64,000 nucleotides of DNA from Pseudoalteromonas sp. SMS1 (GCF_021530565.1 NZ_JAKGBI010000022.1:35598-99597); one strand, 5' to 3'. Shown: positions 18,301-27,464, counted from the first letter of the stretch. Numbers and translations are program-made. The notes: generated by a model not told the origin, from the letters alone.

Positions 18301-21300
18301 CTGATCAATATTCATCATATTGTGATAGATGGTTGGTCTCTCAGCATTTTGTTTCGCGAGCTGTCCTATTTTTATGCAAAAAAAGGGACGCTACCGGCAC
18401 TGTGCGTCAACTATCGAGATTATGCGGCTTGGCAGCGAAAAGCGTTGACTGAGTGTGAAAAAGGACGTTTAAAAGTATTCTGGCAAGACTATTTGTTGGA
18501 AGCTGAAAACATGGTGTTGCCTTATGAGCAATTGAGGTGCAAGCCGTTTGATTATATTGGGCAAAGCCAATATTTTACTTTAGATGAGGCATTGTCCAAT
18601 TCACTTAAGCAGTTTGCTCAGGCGCACAGTACTACGCTGTACCACGTGATGTTGAGCGGTTTTTTTGCATTATGTCATAAGCTCTCTCAACAGCTAGACT
18701 TAGTCATTGGTACGCCATTTGAAAATCGATATATAACAGAGACTCAGTCTTTAATCGGTTTTTTTGTCAACTCTTTGCCGATTCGGGTAAAGCTAGAGAA
18801 AAGCACTGTGACGATGTTGGAGTTGCTTCAAATGACCATCAAGAGTGTGGCAAAAGTTCGAGATCATCAAGCGTTACCTTTAAATGACATCGTTCAGGTT
18901 GTTGAAACAAATTTTGATGCAGATCGCGCCCCTGTCTTTCAAGTTCTATTTAGCGTGCAATCATTTACAAGACAAAGTGATTTGCCTGCGGGAATGCGGT
19001 TGACTTCGCACCAAGGTATTCATACAGCTGCAAAATACGATATGACCATACTCATTGATGACAGCAGCAATCAGATTGAGATCGATTGGAATTATGCGAC
19101 AGCACTTTTTTCGGATAAAACGATAAGCCGCTTTGCAAGAATGTATCAAACACTCTTGGTGCAATTGGTCACGCAGTCCAGTTGCGCGTTGAGCACGTTA
19201 GACGTGGTAGCTGAATGTGAACGCGATCTCTTATTACACCACTGGAGTCGATCACATAACACTACGCCATTGAGACAGTTACGAGTGCACGAACTGTTTG
19301 AAGAGCAAGTTAAGATAAGAGGCAATCATGCTGCACTCAAATACAGAGACATTACAGTAAGCTACCAAACACTGAATGAACAGGCGAATCAACTGGCCTA
19401 TGGACTAATGGTGCATGTTAACAAAGCGGATTTATCCGATCAGAATATCGCGATATTTCAGTCTCGTAGTGTCGGTATGATTGTAAGTGCGCTGGCAATT
19501 CTAAAACTAGGTGCAGCGGTAGTCATGATATCGCCGGAATATCCAGAGCCGAGAGTAAAAGCGCTGTTAGATGACAGCCAGCCAGTGTGTGTAATAGCAG
19601 ATGAAAAGCCCAACAATATGTTAGAGGGACTGGGATGTTCCTACATCAGCTATCAAGAAGCACAAAAACTGTCTCGAAAAAGGCATAACCTGAATCTTAA
19701 TGGGGTTATGGATAGCACGGCTTATCTTATTTATACCTCTGGAACAACGGGGGTACCCAAAGGGGTCAAAACGACCCATAGAGGTGTGGTATCGCTGGTT
19801 CAAAATAATGGCTATGTTGAGTTCAGTGCCAACGATAGATTGGTACAATTGGCGAACCCTAATTTTGACATGGCGCTCTTTGAAACGTGGGGCGCATTGT
19901 GCCATGGAGGCACTTTGGTGATCCCTCCTATCAATCAACCAAGTATTAGTGAGATTCGCGCACTTTTACATCGTGAGTCAATAACGACACTGTGGTTAAC
20001 CACATCCTTGTTTGACAATTTACTGGGTTACGCGCCCGACAGCTTTGTTGGATTGAAATACTTAGTGTTTGGTGGAGAGGCCGCGAGCAGTGAGGCCGTC
20101 AAGCAGCTACTTGAATCTGAATTCTGTCCGCGACATTTAATCAATGCGTATGGCCCATCAGAGAGTACCATCGTAACCACGTATCGTTGTAATGGGCTCA
20201 AAGGGGACACCGTGCCTATTGGCAAACCGGCGAATACGCGACAAGTGTACGTTTTAGATGCATGTAAACAGCTTGTACCGATTGGCGTGAAAGGGGAGTT
20301 ATATGTCTCGGGTGAGGGGGTTGCGGACGGGTACTTGAATCGTCCAGATCTAACACAAACGTGTTTTGTGCCAAATATGTTTAGCGACGATAACGCGGCA
20401 GTAATGTACAAAACGGGAGACATTGTACGGTGGTCAAGTAACGGAGAATTGGAATACATCGGCCGTAACGATGGGCAGGTTAAAGTACGAGGCTTTAGAG
20501 TCGAGCTTGGGGAGATAGAGCGCATATTGCTGCAACATCAACAAGTGAAAAATGCGGCTGTACTAGACTTTAAATACCAAGGACAAACGCGCTTAGTTGC
20601 CTATCTACAATATGCCTCAGAGCAAGTCGATAGGCGTGATATCAAAGCCTATATTGAACGCTGTTTGCCGACCTATATGTGCCCCAATGCCTATGTTCAG
20701 GTAGACCAATTTCCGTTAACTTATAATGGTAAACTCGATAAATTAAAGTTACCAACACCGATATTTGAGTCAGATCGCGAATATATTGCGCCAAGAAATG
20801 AGTTTGAATGTCAGATGTGTGGATTATTTGAAAAGTTATTAGATAGGCAAAAAGTTGGTATCGACGATGACTTCTTTGAGTTGGGAGGCCACTCCATACT
20901 CGCGATGCAATTAGCGCATGAAATTGAAAACCTGACCGCTCAAGTATTTATGCTTCGTAATTTGTATAGCCATCGAACAGTCAGACAACTGGCCGAATTC
21001 AAACCCCATAAGCCGCAATTTATCGAACCCTGTCAATTTTTGTTACCAGAGAGGTTAAGCGGTCCGACAAAACAGAATGACTGTAGAGACACGATACTTT
21101 TAACAGGGGCGACAGGGTTTATTGGACGCTATGTTCTGGCGCAATTAATCAGTGACACTGACGCAACGGTGTATTGTTTGGTGCGGGCGAACAATCAAGC
21201 GCAAGCGAGGCAAAGGCTCAAAGACAGCTTACAAAAGGCGAGGTTATGGAATACGTCGCTGTCGAGGCGTATTAAAGCGGTGACAGGGGATTTAGAGCAA

Positions 21301-22164
21301 AAGCGATTAGGACTGGACAGTAAGGCCTACATTGAATTGGCAAGCAAAGTAGATGTCATAATACATTCAGCAACTTACATGGATCACTTAGCATCCTTTG
21401 AGCAAATGAAAGCGGCAAACGTGAATAGTACAATTGAGTTGATTGAATTGCAGCAGCAGATAAAGCCAAAGCGAATGTTATTTGTATCCACGACGGGAGT
21501 ATTAAAACAGCCTTCACTTGCTGATGAAGATACGCCGTTGAGCCAGCAAAAACACGCTGAAGCAGAAGGGTACATCGCAACTAAATGGGCGTCGGAATTA
21601 CTCATCGACCAAGCGCGGGGGCGCGGGTTTGATATCTGTGTTGTCAGATTAGGCCTTATTGCTGGGAGTCAACAGACTGGGTTGAGTGATGAGGCGCAGT
21701 GGTTAACAATGCTGATGAAACTGACTTCAAATTTGGGGGTATGCTTCGATGATAAACGTTTTAAAACCAGTATATTACCTGTAGATTATGTGGCTAAAGC
21801 GCTGGTAACCATTGCACGCCAAGCACAAGTCTTGCCTAGGTATCACCTAACAAGTGAGAAAGAGATGTACTTTGTTGACTTAGTGCGGGCAAGAAATAAT
21901 ATTTTGCCCAAGCCGATTAAATTGATCGGGTACGCTCAATTCATTACCTCACTGATTGAATTGAAAATGTCAGGAAAGCAAGTTGATGGAGAATACCTAT
22001 TTACTGACGACATGAGAAACTTGGCGAGAGAGGTGCAACAACCCCCACTGTCTTATTTCGCTCCCATCGAGAGTGAAAAAACTTGGCAGTGGCTTAATAA
22101 TCAGAATTTGCCAGCCCCAGTGTTAAGGGAAGAAACGATCGCAAAGTATTTTGAGGTGTTGTAA
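15301..22164 (+). CDS. Two-module nonribosomal peptide synthetase with C-terminal thioester reductase domain
   Basis: A 2287-residue synthetase. Domains in order: TubC-like docking domain (23-72), shortened condensation-like region without HHxxxDG (about 75-285), A1 (300-780, FSSGSTGEPKG), T1 (LGGNS, Ser near 830), active C (880-1310, HHIVIDG at 1005-1011), A2 (1325-1817, YTSGTTGVPKG), T2 (LGGHS, Ser 1865) and reductase R (1930-2287, GATGFIG for NADPH, Y2091xxxK2095). Two amino acids are joined and released reductively as an aldehyde or alcohol; dipeptide aldehydes of this kind can cyclise to imines or pyrazinones, as with aureusimines. My hand-read specificity lines are D-A-F-T-I-G-G-V-F (A1; close to Val-type codes from memory) and D-M-F-T-V-G-A-I-V (A2; unclear). 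ATG 15301 has AGAGGTG upstream; ATG 15367 is the alternative. Confidence 0.92.
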   Translation: MSKQYFGAKNKNQQGKIIKWLIMKIKNVIDILRADGGQLSLRNDEVILTPASLNTVEVAQLIHTYSDALKNYIQSQNAYWQSRFLNYEPVSLHNLCLPQNKKGHVAQCITGAQYAQLISEVDAGKATLQARIFHSLSEAIAVYTGQSDVVINVWQGESKGQFTLPVRYTHQGKPLSLEQYHHHLTQDLMSSYFDKTELEKSIGINCRDNPLASIEVAWFDKNTNLSAIVDTRFKMRIIIHVDEGELILKWYWVGKFMSEASITAVLGLFEDNLLNQSQSQSLSHLVDSHQFDARGGGGVLGIFEGIVQQTPHKVALYCDEQKLTYQVLANSAQVIAANLMLYGVVKGTRVVIILPRGAALAEAILGVTYAGGVYVPVSPNETQTRLETVIKQSQALAVIGHADGDSSAVPVFSLKQLRKKPAGHFVSQQVSKESPLYINFSSGSTGEPKGIVCVHRGVERLVLNPNYISLDAETTMLCAANQSFDAFVFEFWGALLNGGSVHMLGESELNPENLRTLFSKKVNTAFLTAALFHALVEIDPHIFNGLEQLIVGGDVVLPSHVNTVYQHNAQIQIINGYGPTENTVFTSCFPIPREWPDEVALPIGKAINGTSIVVLASNGALLPHGAIGEIVTMGAGLASGYLNIAQEQGRFIEIESSQGAVKAYKTGDLGYFDSQGQLHFRGRKDAQVKINGYRVELTAIDQLVLRQSGVRHAMTIAIGENVGKKLVSFISAVKEEDNIALKEHILQLLRNGLPTHMVPNDICFVKHIPVTLNGKVDTSALVNLYQNRGRASFLAPSTPLQAALCEYVSLILDVKPVGIEDNFFQLGGNSVTLLRFLALCQQHLGLGITLNELFQYPTVAAISELARIKKPVIIPNTNDKQLSFAEERLLFIQSIKEAEVAYNAPFLFELSEDFDCERLLDALERVAQRHTVLKTLYKKNRHHKPFPWVSEQHFSLKKLEVQTDIARTQTLVAHANAVFDLTQELPVKLTLIEQGMSRYLLINIHHIVIDGWSLSILFRELSYFYAKKGTLPALCVNYRDYAAWQRKALTECEKGRLKVFWQDYLLEAENMVLPYEQLRCKPFDYIGQSQYFTLDEALSNSLKQFAQAHSTTLYHVMLSGFFALCHKLSQQLDLVIGTPFENRYITETQSLIGFFVNSLPIRVKLEKSTVTMLELLQMTIKSVAKVRDHQALPLNDIVQVVETNFDADRAPVFQVLFSVQSFTRQSDLPAGMRLTSHQGIHTAAKYDMTILIDDSSNQIEIDWNYATALFSDKTISRFARMYQTLLVQLVTQSSCALSTLDVVAECERDLLLHHWSRSHNTTPLRQLRVHELFEEQVKIRGNHAALKYRDITVSYQTLNEQANQLAYGLMVHVNKADLSDQNIAIFQSRSVGMIVSALAILKLGAAVVMISPEYPEPRVKALLDDSQPVCVIADEKPNNMLEGLGCSYISYQEAQKLSRKRHNLNLNGVMDSTAYLIYTSGTTGVPKGVKTTHRGVVSLVQNNGYVEFSANDRLVQLANPNFDMALFETWGALCHGGTLVIPPINQPSISEIRALLHRESITTLWLTTSLFDNLLGYAPDSFVGLKYLVFGGEAASSEAVKQLLESEFCPRHLINAYGPSESTIVTTYRCNGLKGDTVPIGKPANTRQVYVLDACKQLVPIGVKGELYVSGEGVADGYLNRPDLTQTCFVPNMFSDDNAAVMYKTGDIVRWSSNGELEYIGRNDGQVKVRGFRVELGEIERILLQHQQVKNAAVLDFKYQGQTRLVAYLQYASEQVDRRDIKAYIERCLPTYMCPNAYVQVDQFPLTYNGKLDKLKLPTPIFESDREYIAPRNEFECQMCGLFEKLLDRQKVGIDDDFFELGGHSILAMQLAHEIENLTAQVFMLRNLYSHRTVRQLAEFKPHKPQFIEPCQFLLPERLSGPTKQNDCRDTILLTGATGFIGRYVLAQLISDTDATVYCLVRANNQAQARQRLKDSLQKARLWNTSLSRRIKAVTGDLEQKRLGLDSKAYIELASKVDVIIHSATYMDHLASFEQMKAANVNSTIELIELQQQIKPKRMLFVSTTGVLKQPSLADEDTPLSQQKHAEAEGYIATKWASELLIDQARGRGFDICVVRLGLIAGSQQTGLSDEAQWLTMLMKLTSNLGVCFDDKRFKTSILPVDYVAKALVTIARQAQVLPRYHLTSEKEMYFVDLVRARNNILPKPIKLIGYAQFITSLIELKMSGKQVDGEYLFTDDMRNLAREVQQPPLSYFAPIESEKTWQWLNNQNLPAPVLREETIAKYFEVL

Positions 22165-22549
22165 TACAGGCTATGTCTATATAAAAAGGTCGTGTCGCTT
22201 TCACTTAAGGCGGCACGCGATAGGCCGTTGTCTCAATTAGATTCGCACTGGTCCACCTCAGCATGATTTTCTATTTATTTTTATTTTGCGAAATGTGGTT
22301 TTGCAAACTGCGAAGCAATGACAAGCTGCGTTAAACCGACTGATACTGGGGAGCAGTGACCGTAAAGGGATAGCCCAGATCGTCAAAGTGTTGCATTTTG
22401 CAACGGTAAATTGACCTTTGCACTAAAACCAACATGGATTGAGTGACTTACCCTCACCGGTGCTTCCTATTATATTGCTTTTTAAGAATAAAATATTTGT
22501 GGTTCATAACTTGCAGAGTCTAGAAATCTAAACATAGCCGAGTTCGTTT
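22165..22549. other. Intergenic region after the NRPS gene
   Basis: About 385 bases without a supported reading frame. No canonical terminator with a T-tract was found. The right end holds the promoter of the secreted propeller protein. Confidence 0.45.
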
Positions 22550-23758
22550 ATGAAGCAAATTCTTAAATATAACGTTCAAATCGCAGCAGCTGTGCTTGTG
22601 ACCTCAGCCTGCTTTCCTGTATTGGCAGACAACGGGGCTTGCTTAAGTGGCCTGTACGCGATCGACAGATATGCAACCGGTGAGGAAAGCGTGTTGTACC
22701 ACTTAGATACGCAATCGAAATCAGTGAGGGAGATGCCAGGGGCACGTATGCCGGCGAGCAATTTGGCCAGCCATGGGTCGACGCTTTACATTGTCCAAAG
22801 AACTGACAGAAACACGAATGCATCGAAAATATACGCATTTGACACGGCAACAATGCAACAAAGTGAGCTTGCGACAACGACTAGCTACCCTATCAAGCGT
22901 TCAGCAGTGTCGCCCGATGGCAGTTATTTGCTAGCAACGAGCCAAACTTATATGTATAAGTTCGATCTTATGTCGGGCGAAAAAGTCATTATGGGAAAAA
23001 TGAAAGCCGATGATGCGGTGTACGATGATTTTGACCATGGCGACATAGCATATTCTGCAGATGGCAATTTAGTCTATGTGCTTAATGCAAAAGCGCTCTA
23101 TGTTTTGAATGATGCTGATATGACTCTAAGCAAAGTCGGAGAGCACAATCTGCATTGGGCCTCGGGACTCGCTGTTGATGACATGGGGGTCATTTATGTG
23201 TCAGCAAGGGATCGTGGCGAGCATGCCAAAATCTACACGCTTGACCCACAAACAGCGCAAGCGACATTTTACATGGATGGGCCTGCACATATCGCGGATC
23301 TGAGTTACACGAATGGCTGCGGCGATACGTTACCTGTTATCGCACATGCTCTTCAGATGGAAGTGAATAAAGCCAAGCAGTACTGGGTAGAGAGTGATCA
23401 ATCGGGCAAAGTTGCAAACTTAGCTGGATTCAAAGACGGTAGTGTTAATTTTAACGAGCAAGGTTTTCCAGTTGAAGCCAAAGACAAGTTAAATAAACAC
23501 AACAAATTTACTAAAAACCCCAATGCAAATCGGTGCGCAAGAATGTGGAATAACTTTTTGGACCATCAATACACCTTGAACCGAAATGGTAAGGGACGCA
23601 AGAAAAATGATGGTAGTACCAAGTGGTATTTCTCCACTGCAGACGGTGAATATAAAGTAATACGCGCGCGTAGTGGGGTTTGTGAATATGGATATGCGTC
23701 AGGAGAAGCCGGTAAGATCCTGTATAACTCAAAAACGGGTGTTGTGACTGTAGAGTAA
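22550..23758 (+). CDS. Secreted protein with beta-propeller domain and an unassigned C-terminal domain
   Basis: A 402-residue protein with a signal peptide (cleavage after FPVLA). Residues 30-260 contain repeated blades such as SPDGSYLLATSQTYMYKFD and SADGNLVYVLNAKALYVLN, typical of WD40/quinoprotein-like propellers. Residues 290-402 are different: basic, with conserved-looking GFPVEAKDKLNKHNKFTKN, two cysteines (NRCARM, SGVCEYGY) and WYFSTADGEYKVI. That domain looks small, basic and separately folded, and could be a binding or enzymatic module, but I cannot name it. ATG 22550 starts the signal peptide. It is followed by a terminator, so it is monocistronic. Confidence 0.65.
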   Translation: MKQILKYNVQIAAAVLVTSACFPVLADNGACLSGLYAIDRYATGEESVLYHLDTQSKSVREMPGARMPASNLASHGSTLYIVQRTDRNTNASKIYAFDTATMQQSELATTTSYPIKRSAVSPDGSYLLATSQTYMYKFDLMSGEKVIMGKMKADDAVYDDFDHGDIAYSADGNLVYVLNAKALYVLNDADMTLSKVGEHNLHWASGLAVDDMGVIYVSARDRGEHAKIYTLDPQTAQATFYMDGPAHIADLSYTNGCGDTLPVIAHALQMEVNKAKQYWVESDQSGKVANLAGFKDGSVNFNEQGFPVEAKDKLNKHNKFTKNPNANRCARMWNNFLDHQYTLNRNGKGRKKNDGSTKWYFSTADGEYKVIRARSGVCEYGYASGEAGKILYNSKTGVVTVE

Positions 23759-23777
23759 AATCACAATTAAAAATAAC

Positions 23778-23807
23778 GGCGGCGACATTGTAATGTGAGC
23801 CGCCTTT
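23778..23807 (+). terminator. Intrinsic terminator after the propeller protein gene
   Basis: GGCGGC (23778-23783) pairs with GCCGCC (23799-23804), extended by ACATT/AATGT inside a small internal bulge, and is followed by TTTATT. It begins 19 bases after the stop codon. Confidence 0.75.
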
Positions 23808-23939
23808 ATTATGTCAATACTAAAGGCGAGAAAGCATGCGCATTGGTCCACTTGAAAGTTCGTGCATGGTAATCGAAACCTTTTGCAAGGATATGCGTCT
23901 AAATGTCAAACTAAGCACCTAAACTTTATCGGTTATACT

Positions 23940-24305
23940 ATGAAAGTAACTCAAACAAGCATCCTGGGTTTGTTTTTATGTCCACTCAGTTGCTTAGCTA
24001 ATGTGTCATCAGAGATAGACCACCTTCTTAAATTTGTTGAGCAATCGGGTTGCCAATATGAGCGCAATGGGCATTTGCATTCTGCGGTAGAAGCTCGCGC
24101 GCACATCACAAAAAAATACAACTACTACCGAAGTGATATTGAGTCAGCAGAGGACTTTGTAAAATATGCTGCAACTAAAAGTACGCTCTCAGGGAAATTT
24201 TACAAAATACATTGCCCAGAGGAGCAAGTTGCATTGAGCAAGGATTGGCTATTATTTGAGCTTGGCCGTTTTAGGCAAAATAAATCACAAGCCCTCAGTA
24301 GATAA
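23940..24305 (+). CDS. DUF5329 family secreted protein
   Basis: A 121-residue protein. The signal peptide (MKVTQTSILGLFLCPLSCLA) is followed by EIDHLLKFVEQSGCQYERNG, then HITKKYNYY and FVKYAATKSTLSGK, with a second cysteine in KIHCPEE. This order (FVE..GC..ERNG, KY.Y, ATKS..SGK) is the DUF5329 signature as I recall it. The two cysteines probably form a disulfide in the periplasm. Function is unknown. I used the internal ATG at 23940 rather than the frame opening at 23862, because the signal peptide starts there. Confidence 0.8.
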   Translation: MKVTQTSILGLFLCPLSCLANVSSEIDHLLKFVEQSGCQYERNGHLHSAVEARAHITKKYNYYRSDIESAEDFVKYAATKSTLSGKFYKIHCPEEQVALSKDWLLFELGRFRQNKSQALSR

Positions 24306-24828
24306 ATTGGGGGTCGTCTCATATGATATCTTTCGATGTTTACCTTTTTATTTGATTAATGAGAAATCAGACAGGCAATTGTAATTTTATTTATTTCATC
24401 TGTAGCTAATTAACAACCGTTAGTTATCAAAATAAACCCTTTTTATTCAAACTTAATAAATCTGATCTTTTTGTGAACAGATACTGGTTGATAATGAGTA
24501 ATTTAATAACATAGAAGTAAAACCTTTAATAATTAAAATATTCCAACAGAATCTTGTTTCTAATATAATACAACACGCCTGCTTGCAAAGTTTTAGTTGG
24601 CTGGCTTTCTAGTACCTCTAGTCTTTATGCGGTGTTGAGATAAAGTGGCCAATCAATTACCGCTCGAGCATGTACGTATGTACATGCTCGAGGAGTCTAC
24701 ATTTATCGTCCGTTTATATTTTAAATATTCTGTGCGTATTCTAAATACATAGCAAGTTGTTTCTGTTTGGTATTTAGTCTATTACATCGGTATTCAGTCA
24801 TTGTGAAATTAAGGATTTATACAAAAAT
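24306..24828. other. AT-rich intergenic region holding a perfect 30-base inverted repeat
   Basis: About 520 bases without a gene. The inverted repeat at 24663-24692 is described separately. The right end carries the leader of the chemoreceptor gene. Confidence 0.5.
24663..24692. repeat. Perfect inverted repeat, 13-bp arms and 4-base loop
   Basis: CTCGAGCATGTAC (24663-24675), GTAT, GTACATGCTCGAG (24680-24692). The arms are perfect and no T-tract follows on either strand, so it is not a standard terminator. It lies 350 bases after the DUF5329 gene and 140 bases before the chemoreceptor start. It could be a protein-binding site, an mRNA leader hairpin or the trace of a mobile element. Confidence 0.7.
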
Positions 24829-26460
24829 ATGGCATTAAAAAATTTGTCTATATCTAAGCAAATCGGCTTAAGTTTTGCGTCGGTGTTTTTAGTTTTTTTT
24901 GGTGTGAGCTTGATAACTTATCAAGGCCTAAAAGGGATCAGTGACGATCTCGGGTTCATTGTTCAAACGAGCATTCCTTCAGTCGAAATCGTAAAAGACA
25001 TACAAGTTGACCTAACCACCATAAGAAAAGATGAATTTGGTGTCGTCACAAATCCAAATCACCCAGAATTAGACACTTGGCTTGTCACACTTGACGATCT
25101 AAAGTCAGGGGTAAACGAAAAAATTCATCTTTATAGTCAATTAAATGTATCTGACCAAGAAAAACGACAATTTGAAGCGTTTGAACGCGCATGGCGTCAA
25201 TACGCGTTGGCGACGTCGCAATTTAATTTACTAGTGAGAAATGAGGAAGTCAGTCGAGCAAATCAAATTGTATTAGATAGCTACAATTACTATTCATTGG
25301 CTATGGATGAGCTAACAGAGCTCGTTAGAATTAATAGTGAAAACGTTGGCAAAGCTGAATCTTCAGCCATTAATGCAGTTGAGACTGTGATCACAGTGAT
25401 TGTAATTTCTACGTTTGCCTCTGCGGTAATGATTGGGGTGATTTGTCTGGTGCTAAGCGGTGCGCTTAAAAAACCACTTAACAGAGCGATGCATTTAGCG
25501 AGACGTATTGCCAATGGTGATTTGAGCGAAAGCATTGACACTCGAGAAGTTGGACGCAATGAGCTTGGGTCTTTATTGATTTCTCTCGAGCAAATGCGCC
25601 AGCAGCTTAACGGCCTTGTTGTACAGATAAATGACAGCGCTATCCAACTCACTACCGCAGTGGAAGAGGTCAATATGATCTCGGCTCAAAACGCGTCTGG
25701 CATGCAGAATCAGCAACATGAATTGCAATCCGTGGCTTCTGCCATGACAGAAATGCAAGCGGCTGTATCTGAAGTAGCCAAAAGCACAGAAATGGGGGCT
25801 GAGTCGGCAAATCAAGCGAATATGAAATCTCGAGAAGGGAGTGCTGCTTTAAAAAGCAATATCACGCAAATTTCGAGTGTGGCTGACACAGTGTCTCATG
25901 CGGGAGATTTGGCCGGCAATTTAGAAAAGAACTCGCAGAATATCAATGTTGTGGTTGACGTTATTCGAGAAATTGCTGAGCAAACCAATTTATTGGCATT
26001 GAATGCGGCCATTGAAGCTGCACGTGCGGGCGCACAGGGCAGAGGTTTTGCCGTCGTTGCAGATGAAGTCAGGTCGCTTGCACAGCGTACACAAGACTCA
26101 ACAACACAAATTGTAGAGATAGTCAGTGATTTACAGCTTAAATCTAAAGAAACGGGTCAGGCTACCAGAACCTGTCAAAAAGGCATAGGTATCTGCGTGC
26201 AGCAAACCGAAAGCGTGAGTGATACCATCAATAAAATAGAACAAGAAATTGATAGTATTGCAGCGATGAGTACGCAGATTGCTGCTGCATGTAATGAGCA
26301 ATCAGTTGTGTCGGAAGAGTTGAATCGCAACATTGAAAACATTAACTGTGCTGCGGTTGAAATGACCGAAGGAGCAAATCAAACTTCACAAGCATGTCAT
26401 GAGATAAGTGAATTGGCCCATGGGCTAAAATCGAGTGTAGAGCAGTTTAAGCTTACATAA
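24829..26460 (+). CDS. Methyl-accepting chemotaxis protein
   Basis: A 543-residue transmembrane chemoreceptor. The first membrane segment covers about 12-33. A periplasmic helical sensor domain (about 34-185; DLTTIRKDEFGVV suggests the four-helix-bundle type) comes next, then the second membrane segment (about 188-213), HAMP (about 214-268) and the cytoplasmic signalling domain. Its hairpin tip EQTNLLALNAAIEAARAGAQGRGFAVVADEVRSLAQRT matches the universal CheA/CheW-binding sequence. The C terminus ends in KSSVEQFKLT without a CheR-binding pentapeptide, so adaptation enzymes probably act directly. The ligand is unknown. It stands alone, followed by a terminator, as chemoreceptor genes scattered around chromosomes usually do. 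Confidence 0.95.
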   Translation: MALKNLSISKQIGLSFASVFLVFFGVSLITYQGLKGISDDLGFIVQTSIPSVEIVKDIQVDLTTIRKDEFGVVTNPNHPELDTWLVTLDDLKSGVNEKIHLYSQLNVSDQEKRQFEAFERAWRQYALATSQFNLLVRNEEVSRANQIVLDSYNYYSLAMDELTELVRINSENVGKAESSAINAVETVITVIVISTFASAVMIGVICLVLSGALKKPLNRAMHLARRIANGDLSESIDTREVGRNELGSLLISLEQMRQQLNGLVVQINDSAIQLTTAVEEVNMISAQNASGMQNQQHELQSVASAMTEMQAAVSEVAKSTEMGAESANQANMKSREGSAALKSNITQISSVADTVSHAGDLAGNLEKNSQNINVVVDVIREIAEQTNLLALNAAIEAARAGAQGRGFAVVADEVRSLAQRTQDSTTQIVEIVSDLQLKSKETGQATRTCQKGIGICVQQTESVSDTINKIEQEIDSIAAMSTQIAAACNEQSVVSEELNRNIENINCAAVEMTEGANQTSQACHEISELAHGLKSSVEQFKLT

Positions 26461-26542
26461 CATTTTAAAAATTCAATCAACAATCTAATTTAATGATTTA
26501 ATGTGAAATAAATTAATTTATCACCATTGAAACATATAGGGT

Positions 26543-26572
26543 AAGCGAGCTGGACTGGAGGCTCGCTTTTTT
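26543..26572 (+). terminator. Intrinsic terminator of the chemoreceptor gene
   Basis: Stem AAGCGAGC (26543-26550) with GCTCGCTT (26561-26568), ten-base loop, followed by TTTT. It begins 83 bases after the stop. Confidence 0.85.
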
Positions 26573-26746
26573 GTGGGTGTTAAAGATGAATATTAATAAA
26601 GTAATTTAAAGGGGGAGCGTATAATAAAATGACGCACCTATATTTGTCGTTTTTATTCTGTACAATCACACTTGTTCCGATAACTTATAGCGCCAATATT
26701 GGTGCTTATTGAATTGCGCTCAAAGAAAAATCAGCAAGGAAGTCGC

Positions 26747-27406
26747 GTGATAAAGTGGATTACTTTTTTTATACTAATGATCCCGTGTTTAACTGGTGCA
26801 CAAACGACACAAAAAATAATTTTAAATGTGCCGTTAGTGGCGCAAGGTAAAAAACTATGTGGGCCAGCCACGATTGAAATGGTCTTTAAATACTGGGGCA
26901 TTGGAGAGTACTCTCAATACGATATTGCGGAGTCTATACTTGACCAATACGCAGATGCACCGGTATTCAAAGCGTCAGGTGTGTTAAACAACTACCCTCG
27001 TAAGTGGGAGCATTACCCCGGTGTAAAGGTAACTTATTTACAAGGGTTTCTAGCGCGTTTTGGAAAGACGCTAAGTCTTAATTTGAATAGCAATCCGCAG
27101 TTAGAAGGTGACTTTGACAAGAAGCGCATACAGTTGTTTAATCACGTAAAGGCCTATATTGCAAACGGGATACCCGTTATCGTATTTCAATACTGGGAGC
27201 TACCAAGGTCACAAAGTCATTACCGTGTGGTGGTTGGCTATGATGAAGCAAAACGTTTGGTGTACTTAAATGATGCAAAAGGGGCCAAGCGCATTGTACA
27301 AACTTATGAAGAATTTTTGAATTTGTGGAATGTTGAGCACCCAAGGCTGCGCTATTACGCCGTTGCTTTTAATACTGAACGAAAGAAAATAAACGTTAAA
27401 TTATAG
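26747..27406 (+). CDS. Secreted C39-like papain-fold cysteine peptidase
   Basis: A 219-residue protein with a signal peptide (cleavage near LTGA-QTT). The mature part begins VPLVAQGKKLCGPATIEMVFKYWG. The Q...CGPA motif carries the oxyanion glutamine and catalytic cysteine of the C39_2 group. The catalytic histidine is in SQSHYRVVVGYD and the third residue in VYLNDAKG. C39-type enzymes cleave peptides, often after double glycine; this stand-alone secreted form has no ABC domain, so it is more likely a general or regulatory peptidase. GTG 26747 follows AAGGAA at good spacing and begins the signal peptide, so I prefer it to the TTG at 26699. Confidence 0.78.
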   Translation: MIKWITFFILMIPCLTGAQTTQKIILNVPLVAQGKKLCGPATIEMVFKYWGIGEYSQYDIAESILDQYADAPVFKASGVLNNYPRKWEHYPGVKVTYLQGFLARFGKTLSLNLNSNPQLEGDFDKKRIQLFNHVKAYIANGIPVIVFQYWELPRSQSHYRVVVGYDEAKRLVYLNDAKGAKRIVQTYEEFLNLWNVEHPRLRYYAVAFNTERKKINVKL

Positions 27407-27464
27407 CGGGAAAATACGAGAGCACGAAGCCTATGTCTTATTCCCTATGGTTTTGGAGATGAGT

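Noticed and set aside
26747..27406. C39-like peptidase as processing enzyme of the GG-leader or P450-RiPP precursor
   Set aside because: It is a secreted stand-alone domain, 17 kb or more from both precursors, and lacks the ABC transporter domains that normally accompany leader cleavage. The link is possible but unsupported.
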